Shown here one piece after another: positions 46,540 through 55,796 of a DNA stretch of 64,000 nucleotides. The notes under the pieces were generated by a model, which had not been told where the DNA came from, did not search any database, and worked only from the letters and a program-made list of their open reading frames with translations. The number at the start of each line of letters is the position of its first letter. Positions within the stretch are counted from its first letter, which is position 1. The stretch comes from Lutibacter oceani. Its GTDB lineage: Bacteria; Bacteroidota; Bacteroidia; Flavobacteriales; Flavobacteriaceae. The position numbers and the translations under genes are program-made. The stretch is taken from NCBI RefSeq assembly GCF_003384935.1, contig NZ_QTTQ01000009.1:248001-312000 (forward strand), given 5' to 3'.

Positions 46540-47994
46540 TTAATTTAAATCTGGATTTTGTTTCATCAATTCATTGGTAATCATTTCTTCGTCTGGTATT
46601 GGCCAACAAAGTTTGTTTTCTAATAATCCTTCTCCCTTAATTGTTTCAATCCATTGAGATCCATTTTTATGGAATCTTAACGACGCAAAAAACTCACTAC
46701 CATTTTCTAAAAATGTTTCGAAAAAGTATTCGTAAAATATAGCATCCATTAATTCTTCGCTCGTTGTTGGATTTAAAGCTGAAAGCACTGGGCTTGTTCT
46801 TTTTGACCTCATTGTATTGATTGGTGCAATTGCATCGGAAACTGAAGCACCAGTACGTGCCAATAATTCAGCTTTCATAATATATAACTCTGGGTATCTA
46901 AAGTAATAAGAGGCGTAATCTTCATATGTTCCTCCACTAGCAAATGAAGTAACACGAGCTACTTTTGACCAAGACAAAACTTTACCTGAATTACCCCAAG
47001 TATTGCCCGTAACAACGTTCCAACGTGGGTCAGCTTTAAACAAATCAACACCATAATTTAAACCAGCCGTACTATTATCTCCATTTTCAATTACAATTTT
47101 TCTATAGTATTCTCCTGAAGCAGGGCCTCTTTTACCGGCAGAATAATCTCCTAAGTAATTAGCAAATAGGTTTTCGGTTGAATTCCAAGATTGATCATAA
47201 ACATCTTTAAGAATAGGAGACATCCCTAATCCTGCAGCACTTGAAGAAAGAACCTCATTAACCAAACCAAGAGCTTCTGTAAGAGCTGGAACATCATTAA
47301 CATTATTATACGCTCCTCTATAAAGTAGAATTTTTGCTTTTAATGCTTTAGCAAATTCTACTGAAATGTATTTTGGAGATGAGTAGCTTTTTAAATTCTC
47401 AATTGCAAAATCTAAATCTTCGTATATGTATTTATAACTATCCCCAACATTTAAACGCCCTTTAACAATATTTGAGAGATCAGACATTTCATCATGGTAT
47501 AATAAACCAAACTCATCGTTATCATCTGCCCACCAGTGACCAAAATTCCATAAGATATTGATATGTGCCCAAGCTCTTAAACAACGAGCTTCCGCTAATA
47601 AAGCATCACGTTCAACTTCATCTTGAACTAAACTATCGTCTAATCTAGGAATACCATAAATAGCAAAATTAGCTCTATTTAAGGTGGTGTAGAAAGCTTT
47701 CCAATAGTTTGCAACTCCTGGTGCGTTATCTAATTGACTATAACTCATTTCAAAGTCTGCAAGTCTCCAATTAACAAAGCCTGATTTTGAAGCTTGAGCG
47801 ACATACAAACCGCCACCCCAAGCATCTCCTTCTAAAGTAGCGTAACTACTACCAACTGCTGCTCTTGCTTTAGCTAAAGAGTTAATTGCATTATCGGTTG
47901 TTACTACATAGTACGGATCTTCATTTAAAAAATCACTACATGAGAATAAACTCATACCAATGATTAAAAGTAATATATATTTTATATTTTTCAT
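46540..47994 (-). CDS. SusD/RagB-family lipoprotein
   Basis: The 484-residue lipoprotein (GMSLFSC, Cys19) has the SusD helical pattern (LAEARCLRAWAHINILWNFG) and the C-terminal ETFLENGSEFFASLRFHKNG and CWPIPDEEM motifs. It lies 12 bp after the STN-containing SusC. In Porphyromonas the RagAB pair of this superfamily takes up peptides, which fits the peptidase and thioredoxins downstream, but the ligand is unknown. Confidence 0.9.
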   Translation of the reverse strand: MKNIKYILLLIIGMSLFSCSDFLNEDPYYVVTTDNAINSLAKARAAVGSSYATLEGDAWGGGLYVAQASKSGFVNWRLADFEMSYSQLDNAPGVANYWKAFYTTLNRANFAIYGIPRLDDSLVQDEVERDALLAEARCLRAWAHINILWNFGHWWADDNDEFGLLYHDEMSDLSNIVKGRLNVGDSYKYIYEDLDFAIENLKSYSSPKYISVEFAKALKAKILLYRGAYNNVNDVPALTEALGLVNEVLSSSAAGLGMSPILKDVYDQSWNSTENLFANYLGDYSAGKRGPASGEYYRKIVIENGDNSTAGLNYGVDLFKADPRWNVVTGNTWGNSGKVLSWSKVARVTSFASGGTYEDYASYYFRYPELYIMKAELLARTGASVSDAIAPINTMRSKRTSPVLSALNPTTSEELMDAIFYEYFFETFLENGSEFFASLRFHKNGSQWIETIKGEGLLENKLCWPIPDEEMITNELMKQNPDLN

Positions 47995-48006
47995 GTTTTA
48001 TGATTT

Positions 48007-51000
48007 TTAAAGTTTAACTTTTACTCCAAGACTATAAATGCGTGATGAAGGATACGTACTAAAATCAATAGCCATACCAGCACCAATTTTTGAATCAGAA
48101 TAATTTCCTTGAGGGTCAAATCCAGGGTATTTTGTTAAAGTAAATAAATTTGTTCCTTGTAAGGTTAAATCAATTCCTTTAATAAGTCCATTTTTTAGAA
48201 AATCATTTGATAATTTATAAGAAACATTAAGAGCACTTAATCTTAAGTAAGATGCATCATACAAGAAGAAATCAGAAAAGTTTCTAAATCCAATTCCCCC
48301 AAAAGTCATACGTGGATATAAAGCCTCACTTGGGCTTAATAAGGTAGCACTTTGCCCTGCAATAATATTGCTTTGGTTATAAAATGGTTGTACAGTTTCA
48401 TAATCATTATATGCTAATTGCCAATATCTTTTATGACCATAGGCATAGGTAAAGTTTGCATTTACCATAAAGCTTTTGTGTTGAAATGTAAGTCCAAAAC
48501 CTCCAAATCCTTTTGGAACTGAGCTCCCTAAATTCACCTTGTCTTCATTATCTATTAAATTATCCCCATTTTGGTCTATATAGTACATATCTCCTGCATT
48601 AGTCTGAAAACCACTATAAGGTTCTATTCTTCCAGTTTCAGCTATAGCGAAGTTTAAAGCAATTGCCTCTTCTGCTGTTCTATAAAGGCGTCCTGCAGTT
48701 TGTAATCCAAACCATTGTCCCATTTCTTCCCCAACTTCAAATTTTATCAAACCATTACCAACACCGTTCAATGATAATTCTTCATCAACTCCGTTAAGGT
48801 CTATAAGTTTACCAACATTTTTAGAATAATTGAAATTGAATGATAATCTATTATTTGCATTTCTTATAATATCATAGTTAATATCAAATTCAACACCTTT
48901 ATTTTCCACAGATCCAACATTCGCTCTAATATTAGCAAATGAACTACTTGGGGCTATAGGTAAGTTGAATAACAATTTTCTACTGTTTTTTTCATAAATA
49001 CCAAAAGAACCTCTAATTCGGTCATCTAAAAATCCATAGTCAAGTGCTAGATCAAACATTTTTGTTTCTTCCCATTGCAAATCAGCATTACCAATATTTG
49101 TAGGTTTTAAAGTAGATAAACCATCAAACTTAGTCCTAGCATCAACACTAGTAATGTAATCATAATTCCCTAAATTTTGAGAACCTGTTAAACCCAAAGA
49201 AGTACGTAATTTTAAGTAAGATATATATTTATCTATGTTACCATTTTTCATGAAATCTTCACTTGAAATTACCCAAGCTAGAGCTCCTGAAGGAAAAACA
49301 CCCCAACGTCTATCCGCTCCAAAACGAGACGAACCATCACGTCTAATTGTTCCAGAAACAATATAACGATCATCAAATTTGTAGTGAACTCTAGCAAATT
49401 GAGAAATTAATGCGTTTCCTTGTATCTCTTCTACAGGAGGACCAATAAATCCTGAAGGCCCATTTACAGATCCAAAGTTATTTAAAATTTCATCATCAGG
49501 AAAACCTGCTAAATACAGTTGAAAATAATCTCTTCTGGTCTTTTCCATAGAATATCCAGCCAATATTCTTAGGTCATGTTTGTCTATTAAACGCGCATAA
49601 TCTAATGTATTTTCCCAAACATTAACTGATAATTTTGAATCCGTTTTGCTTCTATAACCGTCATATTGTCTATATCCTCTACTATCCCTTCTATTGTACA
49701 CTAAAAAATCACTACTTACATAATTATTTGTAAATGCTGTTTTAAATGTAAAATCATTTAAAAATTTTATATCAAGAAAAGCAGTTCCACTAACCGATAC
49801 TCCTTTTGCGTGCCTTGTATTTTTTAAACTTGCATATGGGTTTTCTGAATTAATATCGTTCGTCGCTTCATACACGTCAAAAATTGAACCATCTTCATTA
49901 AAACCAGGCATATCTGGACGTGTCTTCTTTAATACATCAAACAAATAATCTTTATCATCTGTATCTCTTGAAGATCCATTTAAATTCATACCAAATTTAA
50001 GGTAATCGTTTATGTTTGTTTCAAAATTAAATCTACCGCCTATAACTGTACTTCCTCCAGATTTTACAATTCCTTCTCTATCATTATAGCTAAATGAAGA
50101 ATAGTATGTTGTTTTTTCACTTCCTCCTTTAACTGAAAGTCCATACTCATGGTTTATTGGAGTCTGAGTCATTTCTTTAATCCAGTCTGTATTCCCATCT
50201 AAAAATGCATTTGTATTCAATACTAAATCACTTGCATCATATTCACTAGTAAGAAGGTTTTCGAATGCTTGCTCATCTAATATCTGTGTAACTCCATTAA
50301 TCATATAACCATAGGCCAATGTTCTTAATTTAGCAGCAGCTATAGAAAATTCCTTGAATTCCTCTTTATTAAAATAGTCATAACCATTTAAATCTTGTGT
50401 TTGAATTCCAGTTCTTGATGAAAACTCAATAATTGGTTCATTACTTTTACTACCTTTTTTTGTAGTAACAATAACCACCCCATTTGCAGCTCTCGAACCG
50501 TATACAGCAGTAGCAGAAACATCTTTTAAAACGTTCACACTCTCTACATCATTTAGATTTAAATTGTATAGTGTATTTCCAATATTATTAGTAACATCAA
50601 TACTGTTAAGATCACTAGATCGAGGAATATACTGAGGTACACCATCTACAACCCAAAGAGGTTGGTTATCTCCAGATAAAGAAGATGCTCCACGAATAAT
50701 TACACTTATTGGAGAAGTAGGAGAAGATGATTGGATAGCTACATTTACACCTGCAGATCTACCTTGAAGCACACTTTCTACAGTTGAGCTCATTGCCCCC
50801 TGCTCTATACCTTCTCTACTAATATTTGTAATAGAACCCGTTAAATCTCTTACTTTAGATTTTCCATAACCAATTACTACAACTTGATCTAGTTCTGAAA
50901 CATCTGCAAGCATTTTAACCTCAATAACTGTTTGGTTTCCCACTACAATTTCTTGAGATTTATAACCAATATACTTGAAGACAAGTATTGGATTTTCGAT

Positions 51001-51534
51001 TTTCGAAAAAAAAGTAATCTGGTAGTTTCCATCAAAGTCTGATACGGAACCTATTTTTGTATCTTTAATAAAAATATTAACTCCAGGTAATGGCATACCA
51101 TCTTCATCAGTTATAGTTCCTGTAATCTTTCTAGTTTGTTGCGCTAAATCTATTGTATCTAGCGCCATTTTTTCCTTTATAACGATAGTGTTATTTTTAG
51201 AAAATTCAATGCTAAAATCTACACCTTCAAGTATTGAACCTAATAGGTCGTTAGTTTTAAAAATTCCTTGTTTTAGATTAACTTTAGGGTAACCTTTAAA
51301 CATATCGGCTTTGTAAATAAAATTGTAATCCGTTTGTTGTTTGATAATTTTGAAAACATCATCAATACTGACAGTTTTATCTTTAGTTATATTAACTTGT
51401 ACGTCCTGAGAAAACAGAGTTATAGGAGATAAGCTAAATGCCGTTGTCCAACAAAGGAAGATTAGTGTTCTCATAATAATGTGCAGTGTTTTATTTTGCT
51501 TTAAGCAAAAAACTTTGGTTAATTTAATTTTCAT
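48007..51534 (-). CDS. SusC-family TonB-dependent transporter with STN signalling domain
   Basis: The 1175-residue importer has an N-terminal signal (Met21 is another possible start: MRTLIFLCWTTAFSL). An STN domain follows at about 50-125 (VSIDDVFKIIKQQTDYNFIY), then a carboxypeptidase-D-like domain (TGTITDEDGMPLPGVNIF), a plug (DQVVVIGYGKSKVRDLTGSI) and the barrel ending GVKVKL. STN domains pass ligand occupancy to a FecR anti-sigma factor; FecR and ECF sigma genes are directly upstream. Ligand capture should therefore induce the operon. Confidence 0.94.
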   Translation of the reverse strand: MKIKLTKVFCLKQNKTLHIIMRTLIFLCWTTAFSLSPITLFSQDVQVNITKDKTVSIDDVFKIIKQQTDYNFIYKADMFKGYPKVNLKQGIFKTNDLLGSILEGVDFSIEFSKNNTIVIKEKMALDTIDLAQQTRKITGTITDEDGMPLPGVNIFIKDTKIGSVSDFDGNYQITFFSKIENPILVFKYIGYKSQEIVVGNQTVIEVKMLADVSELDQVVVIGYGKSKVRDLTGSITNISREGIEQGAMSSTVESVLQGRSAGVNVAIQSSSPTSPISVIIRGASSLSGDNQPLWVVDGVPQYIPRSSDLNSIDVTNNIGNTLYNLNLNDVESVNVLKDVSATAVYGSRAANGVVIVTTKKGSKSNEPIIEFSSRTGIQTQDLNGYDYFNKEEFKEFSIAAAKLRTLAYGYMINGVTQILDEQAFENLLTSEYDASDLVLNTNAFLDGNTDWIKEMTQTPINHEYGLSVKGGSEKTTYYSSFSYNDREGIVKSGGSTVIGGRFNFETNINDYLKFGMNLNGSSRDTDDKDYLFDVLKKTRPDMPGFNEDGSIFDVYEATNDINSENPYASLKNTRHAKGVSVSGTAFLDIKFLNDFTFKTAFTNNYVSSDFLVYNRRDSRGYRQYDGYRSKTDSKLSVNVWENTLDYARLIDKHDLRILAGYSMEKTRRDYFQLYLAGFPDDEILNNFGSVNGPSGFIGPPVEEIQGNALISQFARVHYKFDDRYIVSGTIRRDGSSRFGADRRWGVFPSGALAWVISSEDFMKNGNIDKYISYLKLRTSLGLTGSQNLGNYDYITSVDARTKFDGLSTLKPTNIGNADLQWEETKMFDLALDYGFLDDRIRGSFGIYEKNSRKLLFNLPIAPSSSFANIRANVGSVENKGVEFDINYDIIRNANNRLSFNFNYSKNVGKLIDLNGVDEELSLNGVGNGLIKFEVGEEMGQWFGLQTAGRLYRTAEEAIALNFAIAETGRIEPYSGFQTNAGDMYYIDQNGDNLIDNEDKVNLGSSVPKGFGGFGLTFQHKSFMVNANFTYAYGHKRYWQLAYNDYETVQPFYNQSNIIAGQSATLLSPSEALYPRMTFGGIGFRNFSDFFLYDASYLRLSALNVSYKLSNDFLKNGLIKGIDLTLQGTNLFTLTKYPGFDPQGNYSDSKIGAGMAIDFSTYPSSRIYSLGVKVKL

Positions 51535-51571
51535 AAATTTGCATGTTAGTTAATTTATTAATTAATGTTTA

Positions 51572-51580
51572 GGGGGGGGG
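51572..51580. repeat. Homopolymeric G9 tract upstream of the STN-SusC gene
   Basis: Nine consecutive Gs (Cs on the coding strand) 38-46 bp before the SusC start, in an otherwise A+T-rich spacer. Such tracts can slip during replication. Confidence 0.7.
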
Positions 51581-51625
51581 AATAAAGGTTTGGCTAGTGG
51601 AATATTCGAACCTTTCTCCCTTTTT

Positions 51626-52807
51626 CTACTTTAAAATGATTTTTTTATTATCTATCTCATAGGAAATATTATTCATGGTTTTTATTATTTTTAAAATTTC
51701 TTCAATGTTTTGATTTTTTCTTAATACACCAGTAAAGTTCTCTTCTTTAATTTTCGGGTTTGAAAATTCAACTTCAACATCATACCATCTAGAGAGTGTT
51801 TGCATTATTTTTTCTAAAGAAAGGTTTTCAAAACTAAAGATACCTTTGCGCCAGGATGTAGCAGTAAACAAATCCGCTTCCACAACATAAATCCCTTCTA
51901 TATTATCTTTAATTATTGATTGTTGGTTTGGGTTTAAAATGGTATTAGATTTACCATTTGCAACTGCTATCTTACCTTCCACTAGTGTCGTGTAAATATC
52001 GCTTTCATCTTTATAGGCATTAATATTAAATTCAGTACCTAAAACTTCAATTTCTTGATTTTTGGTAAAAACTTTAAACTTTGAGCCTTTATGCTCCGTG
52101 CTATGAGAAACATCAAAGTAAGCTTCTCCATACACCAATTCTACTTTTCTTAATTGGCCATCAGTAAAAGCTACTGGGTATTTTAATTGTGATTCAGAAT
52201 TTAGCCAAACTTTAGTATTATCCTCCAATTGAATGAAAAACTCTCCTCCTCTAGGAATCGTAAGAACATTATAAGCAATTTCTTTACTTGTGCTTTTTTG
52301 GTTATCTGTATTTTCAGCATAAATTAATTGTTCCCCATTGCTGTTTGCAGTTTGAGAGTTATATTCTTTTCCCTTTTCTAGTAGCACTTGCTCTCCATTT
52401 TGAAGGGTTAAGATGCCTTTATTTGTTCCAATTTTAATATCATTTTTTACTGAAATTGGCTGTTTTCCCAACATCTCATTCTTGAAATTAAGGAACAGTG
52501 AAGTTGCTAATAAGACCGTAACAGAAGCTGCAGCAGCATATCTCCAAATTAATTTTAGTTTTCTGGTTTTTCTTTGAGGTAATTCGGATTCAGAAATACT
52601 ATTTAAAATTCTTAAATGAATGATTTCTTTAACCTCTTTTTCAATGCCATATTCTTCATGCCATTCTTGGTCTTTCTGAAAACTTTCATAAAAGTTTATT
52701 ATAAGTGCCTCTTCTTCTTTAGTGCATTCATTATCTAAAAACTTTTCTATAATTTTCAGGAATTTTTCTTTATTTAATTTTTCTTTTTTCATTAATTTTT
52801 CAAACAA
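51626..52807 (-). CDS. FecR-family anti-sigma factor / signal transducer
   Basis: The 393-residue protein has a cytoplasmic N-terminal part (about 1-88) that should hold the sigma factor, and a membrane span (AAAASVTVLLATSLFLNF). A periplasmic FecR domain follows (YNVLTIPRGGEFFIQLEDNTKVWLNSESQLKYP, VFTKNQEIEVLGTEFNI), then a DUF4974 domain at the end (FENLSLEKIMQTLSRWYDVEVEF). It links the STN domain of SusC to the ECF sigma factor encoded upstream. Confidence 0.92.
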   Translation of the reverse strand: MFEKLMKKEKLNKEKFLKIIEKFLDNECTKEEEALIINFYESFQKDQEWHEEYGIEKEVKEIIHLRILNSISESELPQRKTRKLKLIWRYAAAASVTVLLATSLFLNFKNEMLGKQPISVKNDIKIGTNKGILTLQNGEQVLLEKGKEYNSQTANSNGEQLIYAENTDNQKSTSKEIAYNVLTIPRGGEFFIQLEDNTKVWLNSESQLKYPVAFTDGQLRKVELVYGEAYFDVSHSTEHKGSKFKVFTKNQEIEVLGTEFNINAYKDESDIYTTLVEGKIAVANGKSNTILNPNQQSIIKDNIEGIYVVEADLFTATSWRKGIFSFENLSLEKIMQTLSRWYDVEVEFSNPKIKEENFTGVLRKNQNIEEILKIIKTMNNISYEIDNKKIILK

Positions 52808-52928
52808 TTAATATGGTTTATACTATAAGTGTATCAAAATGGGATCATCCCCTATTGTATTTTTAAAAAAAAATCACATTTATTGCATTTTTTTTAAAAT
52901 TAAAAAAATTAATATGTGATTAGGGTTG

Positions 52929-53522
52929 TTAATTCAGATAATGATAAAGCCAAATAACAAGCCCCGCACTCATTGAATCCCCTAATGAACGTCTAATGAT
53001 TCTTAATGCCTTTGTTATATGATTTTCAACAGTTTTTGCAGAAATATTTAATTTTTCGCCAATTTCTTTATGGCTTAATTGTTTCTCTCGACTTAACTTA
53101 TATACTTTTTTACATTTTTTAGGAAGTGATTCTATAACTGAATCTATATGTGTTAAAAGCTCCTTATGCATTAGTAGGGTCATTGGTGTAGTTTGATAAA
53201 CTCTGTTATTCAAATTTTCAAATAATTCTTCCTTAATAATATTCTTATTTTTTCTAAAATGAGAGTACACTTTATATCGAATACATGCGTATAAATAAGA
53301 TCCTATAGATATTTCTATTTTTATTTTCGTTCTGTTTTTCCAAATGTCTAAAAAAACTTCTTGAACAATATCTTCACAAATTTCTTTGTTTTTTAAGATG
53401 CTGAATGCCGAAATGTAAAGTGGTTTCCAATAGGAATCGTAGATTAATGACAATGCCTTTTTATCTCCTGAACAGAGTTTTTCCATTAGCAATTCACTTT
53501 CATTTTTCCCTAATTCAGACAT
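52929..53522 (-). CDS. ECF RNA polymerase sigma-70 factor
   Basis: The 197-residue sigma factor has region 2 (ISAFSILKNKEICEDIVQEVFLDIWKNR, GSYLYACIRYKVYSHFRK) and region 4 (LPKKCKKVYKLSREKQLSHKEIGEKLNISAKTVENHI). It belongs to the Bacteroidota FecI-like group that pairs with FecR and a SusC with STN. It probably activates the SusC promoter downstream. Its own gene has a housekeeping-type promoter. Confidence 0.93.
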   Translation of the reverse strand: MSELGKNESELLMEKLCSGDKKALSLIYDSYWKPLYISAFSILKNKEICEDIVQEVFLDIWKNRTKIKIEISIGSYLYACIRYKVYSHFRKNKNIIKEELFENLNNRVYQTTPMTLLMHKELLTHIDSVIESLPKKCKKVYKLSREKQLSHKEIGEKLNISAKTVENHITKALRIIRRSLGDSMSAGLVIWLYHYLN

Positions 53523-53544
53523 TGTTTTTTAATTGTATTGAAAC

Positions 53545-53575
53545 CAAATGTAGTAAAATTGAAATAATTAACAAT
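53545..53575 (-). promoter_or_regulatory. Promoter of the ECF sigma factor gene
   Basis: On the minus strand ATTG (53575-53572) is 19 nt before TACATTTG (53552-53545), a full -33/-7 match about 22 nt before the ATG. Confidence 0.6.
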
Positions 53576-53679
53576 AACCCTTTTGGTTCATTTAAATTAA
53601 TAACCCCTGATTATAAAGCGACATTTAAGCACTTTTAAAATAATTAGATTATAATAATAGAAATGAAAAACACTTAATC

Positions 53680-53730
53680 TTACTTTCTCTTTTCAGTAAA
53701 AGAACTATCAAAACTTATCAAATTAAACAT
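53680..53730 (-). pseudogene. Remnant 3 of the helicase-loader 3' end
   Basis: The minus strand reads MFNLISFDSSFTEKRK and a stop, matching the last 16 residues of the intact ATPase (MFNLISFDSSTTDKRK). It lies only 46 bp beyond the end of that intact gene, so the gene end is duplicated in tandem. Confidence 0.75.
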
Positions 53731-53775
53731 TTACTCACTCATTTTTTATTGGTTTTGGTGTTCGTGGATCTTCAA

Positions 53776-54435
53776 CTATTTACGTTTGTCGGTAGTCGAA
53801 CTATCAAAGCTAATCAGGTTAAACATCTCCCTCAATCTGCTTCTAACTCGGCTGCCGTAACGTGCTTCAAGTTCTTCGGCGTTGAGGTTGGTGGTGATGT
53901 GGGTCTTTGTGTTTTTTGCTTTGAAAAGATCATAGCGCGAAAGCAAAATTTCTCCCATTACATTGCATTCTTTGGTGTAATGGCAGCCAGTTGGTTCAAC
54001 GCCAAGATCATCGAAACAGTAATTTTTGGGATCGTTGTATTTTTCCAACACTTCAAATCCGGATGCATTGAAGCTGAATACGATGTTACGTGTTGGAATG
54101 ATTTCATAGTTGGTTTTGTGAGGTGCTAAGTGCAGTAGTAATTGCATTAGCGATGTTTTACCGCACCCTACAGGACCTGATAATAATATTCCCTTGTTGG
54201 TGTCGATTCCCATTTGTGCGCAGCTGTAATGGTCTTGAATGAAGTATGAGCATAGTTTGAAAAGTAACCCTTCGTCTTCTTTGTAGATTCTGAAGTTTTT
54301 TCCGAATAAGATATGGCCTTTGATGTTGAGGTATGTTTTTATTTTTTCGAAATCGTAGTGAATTACATTGTTTCTAATTTCTCCGATTTGGAATTTTGAG
54401 GTTCCTTCGGTTTTAATGTGTGGTTGGGTTTTCAT
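53776..54435 (-). CDS. DnaC/IstB-like helicase-loader ATPase
   Basis: With the ATG at 54435 (MKTQPHIKTEG) the protein has 219 residues; an earlier in-frame start at 54537 adds atypical sequence. Walker A is LLSGPVGCGKTSL, Walker B is YCFDDLGVEP and the arginine-finger region is NAEELEARYGSRVRSRLREM. The family loads replicative helicase for phages, plasmids and integrative elements. It follows a replication-type protein gene, suggesting a replication module. Fragments of its 3' end recur three times in the island. Confidence 0.85.
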   Translation of the reverse strand: MKTQPHIKTEGTSKFQIGEIRNNVIHYDFEKIKTYLNIKGHILFGKNFRIYKEDEGLLFKLCSYFIQDHYSCAQMGIDTNKGILLSGPVGCGKTSLMQLLLHLAPHKTNYEIIPTRNIVFSFNASGFEVLEKYNDPKNYCFDDLGVEPTGCHYTKECNVMGEILLSRYDLFKAKNTKTHITTNLNAEELEARYGSRVRSRLREMFNLISFDSSTTDKRK

Positions 54436-54661
54436 AGTTTTTATTTTAAAATGATTACTTCTTTTCTTTTTTGCATTGCCCAAAAAAGAAACAAAAAAGT
54501 CTAGGCTTACGAACCTATCTCTAAATTTTTCAATCAAATTCTAAATTTTAGGAACTCGCCAAGAAAACTTAAAATAAAAAGCGAAATCCATTTGGCTCAA
54601 ACAGCCTAAAATTTCACGAATTCTCTTTTTAAATTTTACGAGATATGTTCGGTATACCAGA

Positions 54662-55357
54662 TTAAAGTGGTTCATCGTAATTTTTGTTTTGGTTGGTGTG
54701 GAGGTTGTCTTGAAAATGGTCAAGTGGTAAATTGTTTTCATTGTTTTTTCTCGACTTCGCTCGAACTGATAAATTCATTTCTTCTGCTTTTAGCATCCAA
54801 CTTCTGGCCGTAGCTTGCCAATCGACCATTTTTACTTTTCCTCCAACTTTCCATCCAATTCCCTGGTAATGATTGAAAAATTTTTTGGCTTCCAATTCTG
54901 GGTATTTTTCTTTTTTGAAAAAATCTAAAATCAATTTTTCTTTTGCGATTGCCTCTAGTTTAATAAAGTTTATATTATGTTTATTAATGTTTATATTAGA
55001 TACCAGTGCTTGTCCTGATATAGGATATTCTAAATCCACCTCTTGACTATAAGTTGTTTTAGAACTTGTCTCAAAATTGAACATCTTTACCCTACTGCCT
55101 TTAAATGGATTGTGCGAAGGCTTGTAACGAATATATTTCCAATAACTTAACTCTCTTATACATTTGTGATATGTAGATTTTGAACCAATTTTTGAAAATG
55201 ACATTATTTCTTCTCGGTTTATGAAAAAATCCTCTGGAAAACGATTGTAGTTCCAGAACTGAAATAAGGCAATGTATAGGCTTATATGTGTTGGATTTAA
55301 TCGGTTGTCTTTTGAGAATTGTTGGAATACACCGTTGAGGTGTTTTATGTAATTCAT
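54662..55357 (-). CDS. Replication-initiation/primosome-like winged-helix protein
   Basis: The 231-residue protein has a winged-helix N-terminal half (LNPTHISLYIALFQFWNYNRFP, REEIMSFSKIGSKSTYHKCI). A C-terminal DnaD/DnaT-like motif follows (FFKKEKYPELEAKKFFNHYQ, VDWQATARSWML). Such proteins precede the DnaC-like loader in Flavobacteria mobile elements and probably recruit it to an origin. Function is inferred from these motifs and context only. The 226 bp between this gene and the loader hold no gene. Confidence 0.7.
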   Translation of the reverse strand: MNYIKHLNGVFQQFSKDNRLNPTHISLYIALFQFWNYNRFPEDFFINREEIMSFSKIGSKSTYHKCIRELSYWKYIRYKPSHNPFKGSRVKMFNFETSSKTTYSQEVDLEYPISGQALVSNININKHNINFIKLEAIAKEKLILDFFKKEKYPELEAKKFFNHYQGIGWKVGGKVKMVDWQATARSWMLKAEEMNLSVRAKSRKNNENNLPLDHFQDNLHTNQNKNYDEPL

Positions 55358-55370
55358 AGTTCTTATTTGA

Positions 55371-55399
55371 TGAGATTCTGAAACAAGTTCAGGATGACG
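55371..55399. repeat. Short palindromic repeat, copy f
   Basis: TGAGATTCTGA...TCAGGATGACG, the same repeat as at 16470 and 36049. It lies between the replication-type gene and the HTH gene. Confidence 0.6.
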
Positions 55400-55405
55400 T
55401 TAGTT

Positions 55406-55684
55406 TTAATATTTATTGTGAATGCTATTTTCTTTCATCACTTTGTAAATTTCATCTGCATCGTAGAAAATGATTCCTCCAATTTTTGTGTAGGGTAATG
55501 TTCCGTTAATTCTTAATGTTTGAAGTGTTCCTGGACTTACTTTTAAGAGCTTCATCATTTCTGCTGATTTTAGATATTTTTTGGTTCCAGCCGATGATGT
55601 TGTTTTTAATAGTTCTTTGATGTCTTCTAATAGCTCGATTTTAAATTCCCTTAAATCGTCTGTTGTGATAATTGCTGTTGGCAT
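55406..55684 (-). CDS. Excisionase-like HTH DNA-binding protein
   Basis: Using the ATG at 55684, the 92-residue product has a helical lead (DLREFKIELLEDIKELL) and a MerR/excisionase-type HTH (KYLKSAEMMKLLKVSPGTLQTL, then ADEIYKVM). An earlier ATG at 55837 would run through a 13-bp-arm palindrome and is less likely. It is related in type to the protein at 15235-15534. It may direct excision or control the replication genes downstream. Confidence 0.78.
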   Translation of the reverse strand: MPTAIITTDDLREFKIELLEDIKELLKTTSSAGTKKYLKSAEMMKLLKVSPGTLQTLRINGTLPYTKIGGIIFYDADEIYKVMKENSIHNKY

Positions 55685-55762
55685 TTTTTTGTTTTTTTGA
55701 ATTAATAATTTGTTTATAGCGATTTGACTTTCGTTCTGCAAAGCTGTGAAGTTTTGATGAGA

Positions 55763-55796
55763 TTTCTTCGGTAGTTGAACCCGACTACCGAAGAAA
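55763..55796. repeat. Palindrome with 13-bp arms, copy 1
   Basis: TTTCTTCGGTAGT / ACTACCGAAGAAA around TGAACCCG, immediately upstream of the HTH gene. The same core recurs at 55960-55989. Confidence 0.8.

Noticed and set aside
53749-54129. 126-residue plus-strand reading frame
   Set aside because: It is antisense to the conserved part of the helicase-loader ATPase, whose motifs are clear on the minus strand.
54541-54741. 66-residue minus-strand reading frame between the replication-type gene and the ATPase
   Set aside because: It overlaps the end of the replication-type gene out of frame and has no recognisable features.
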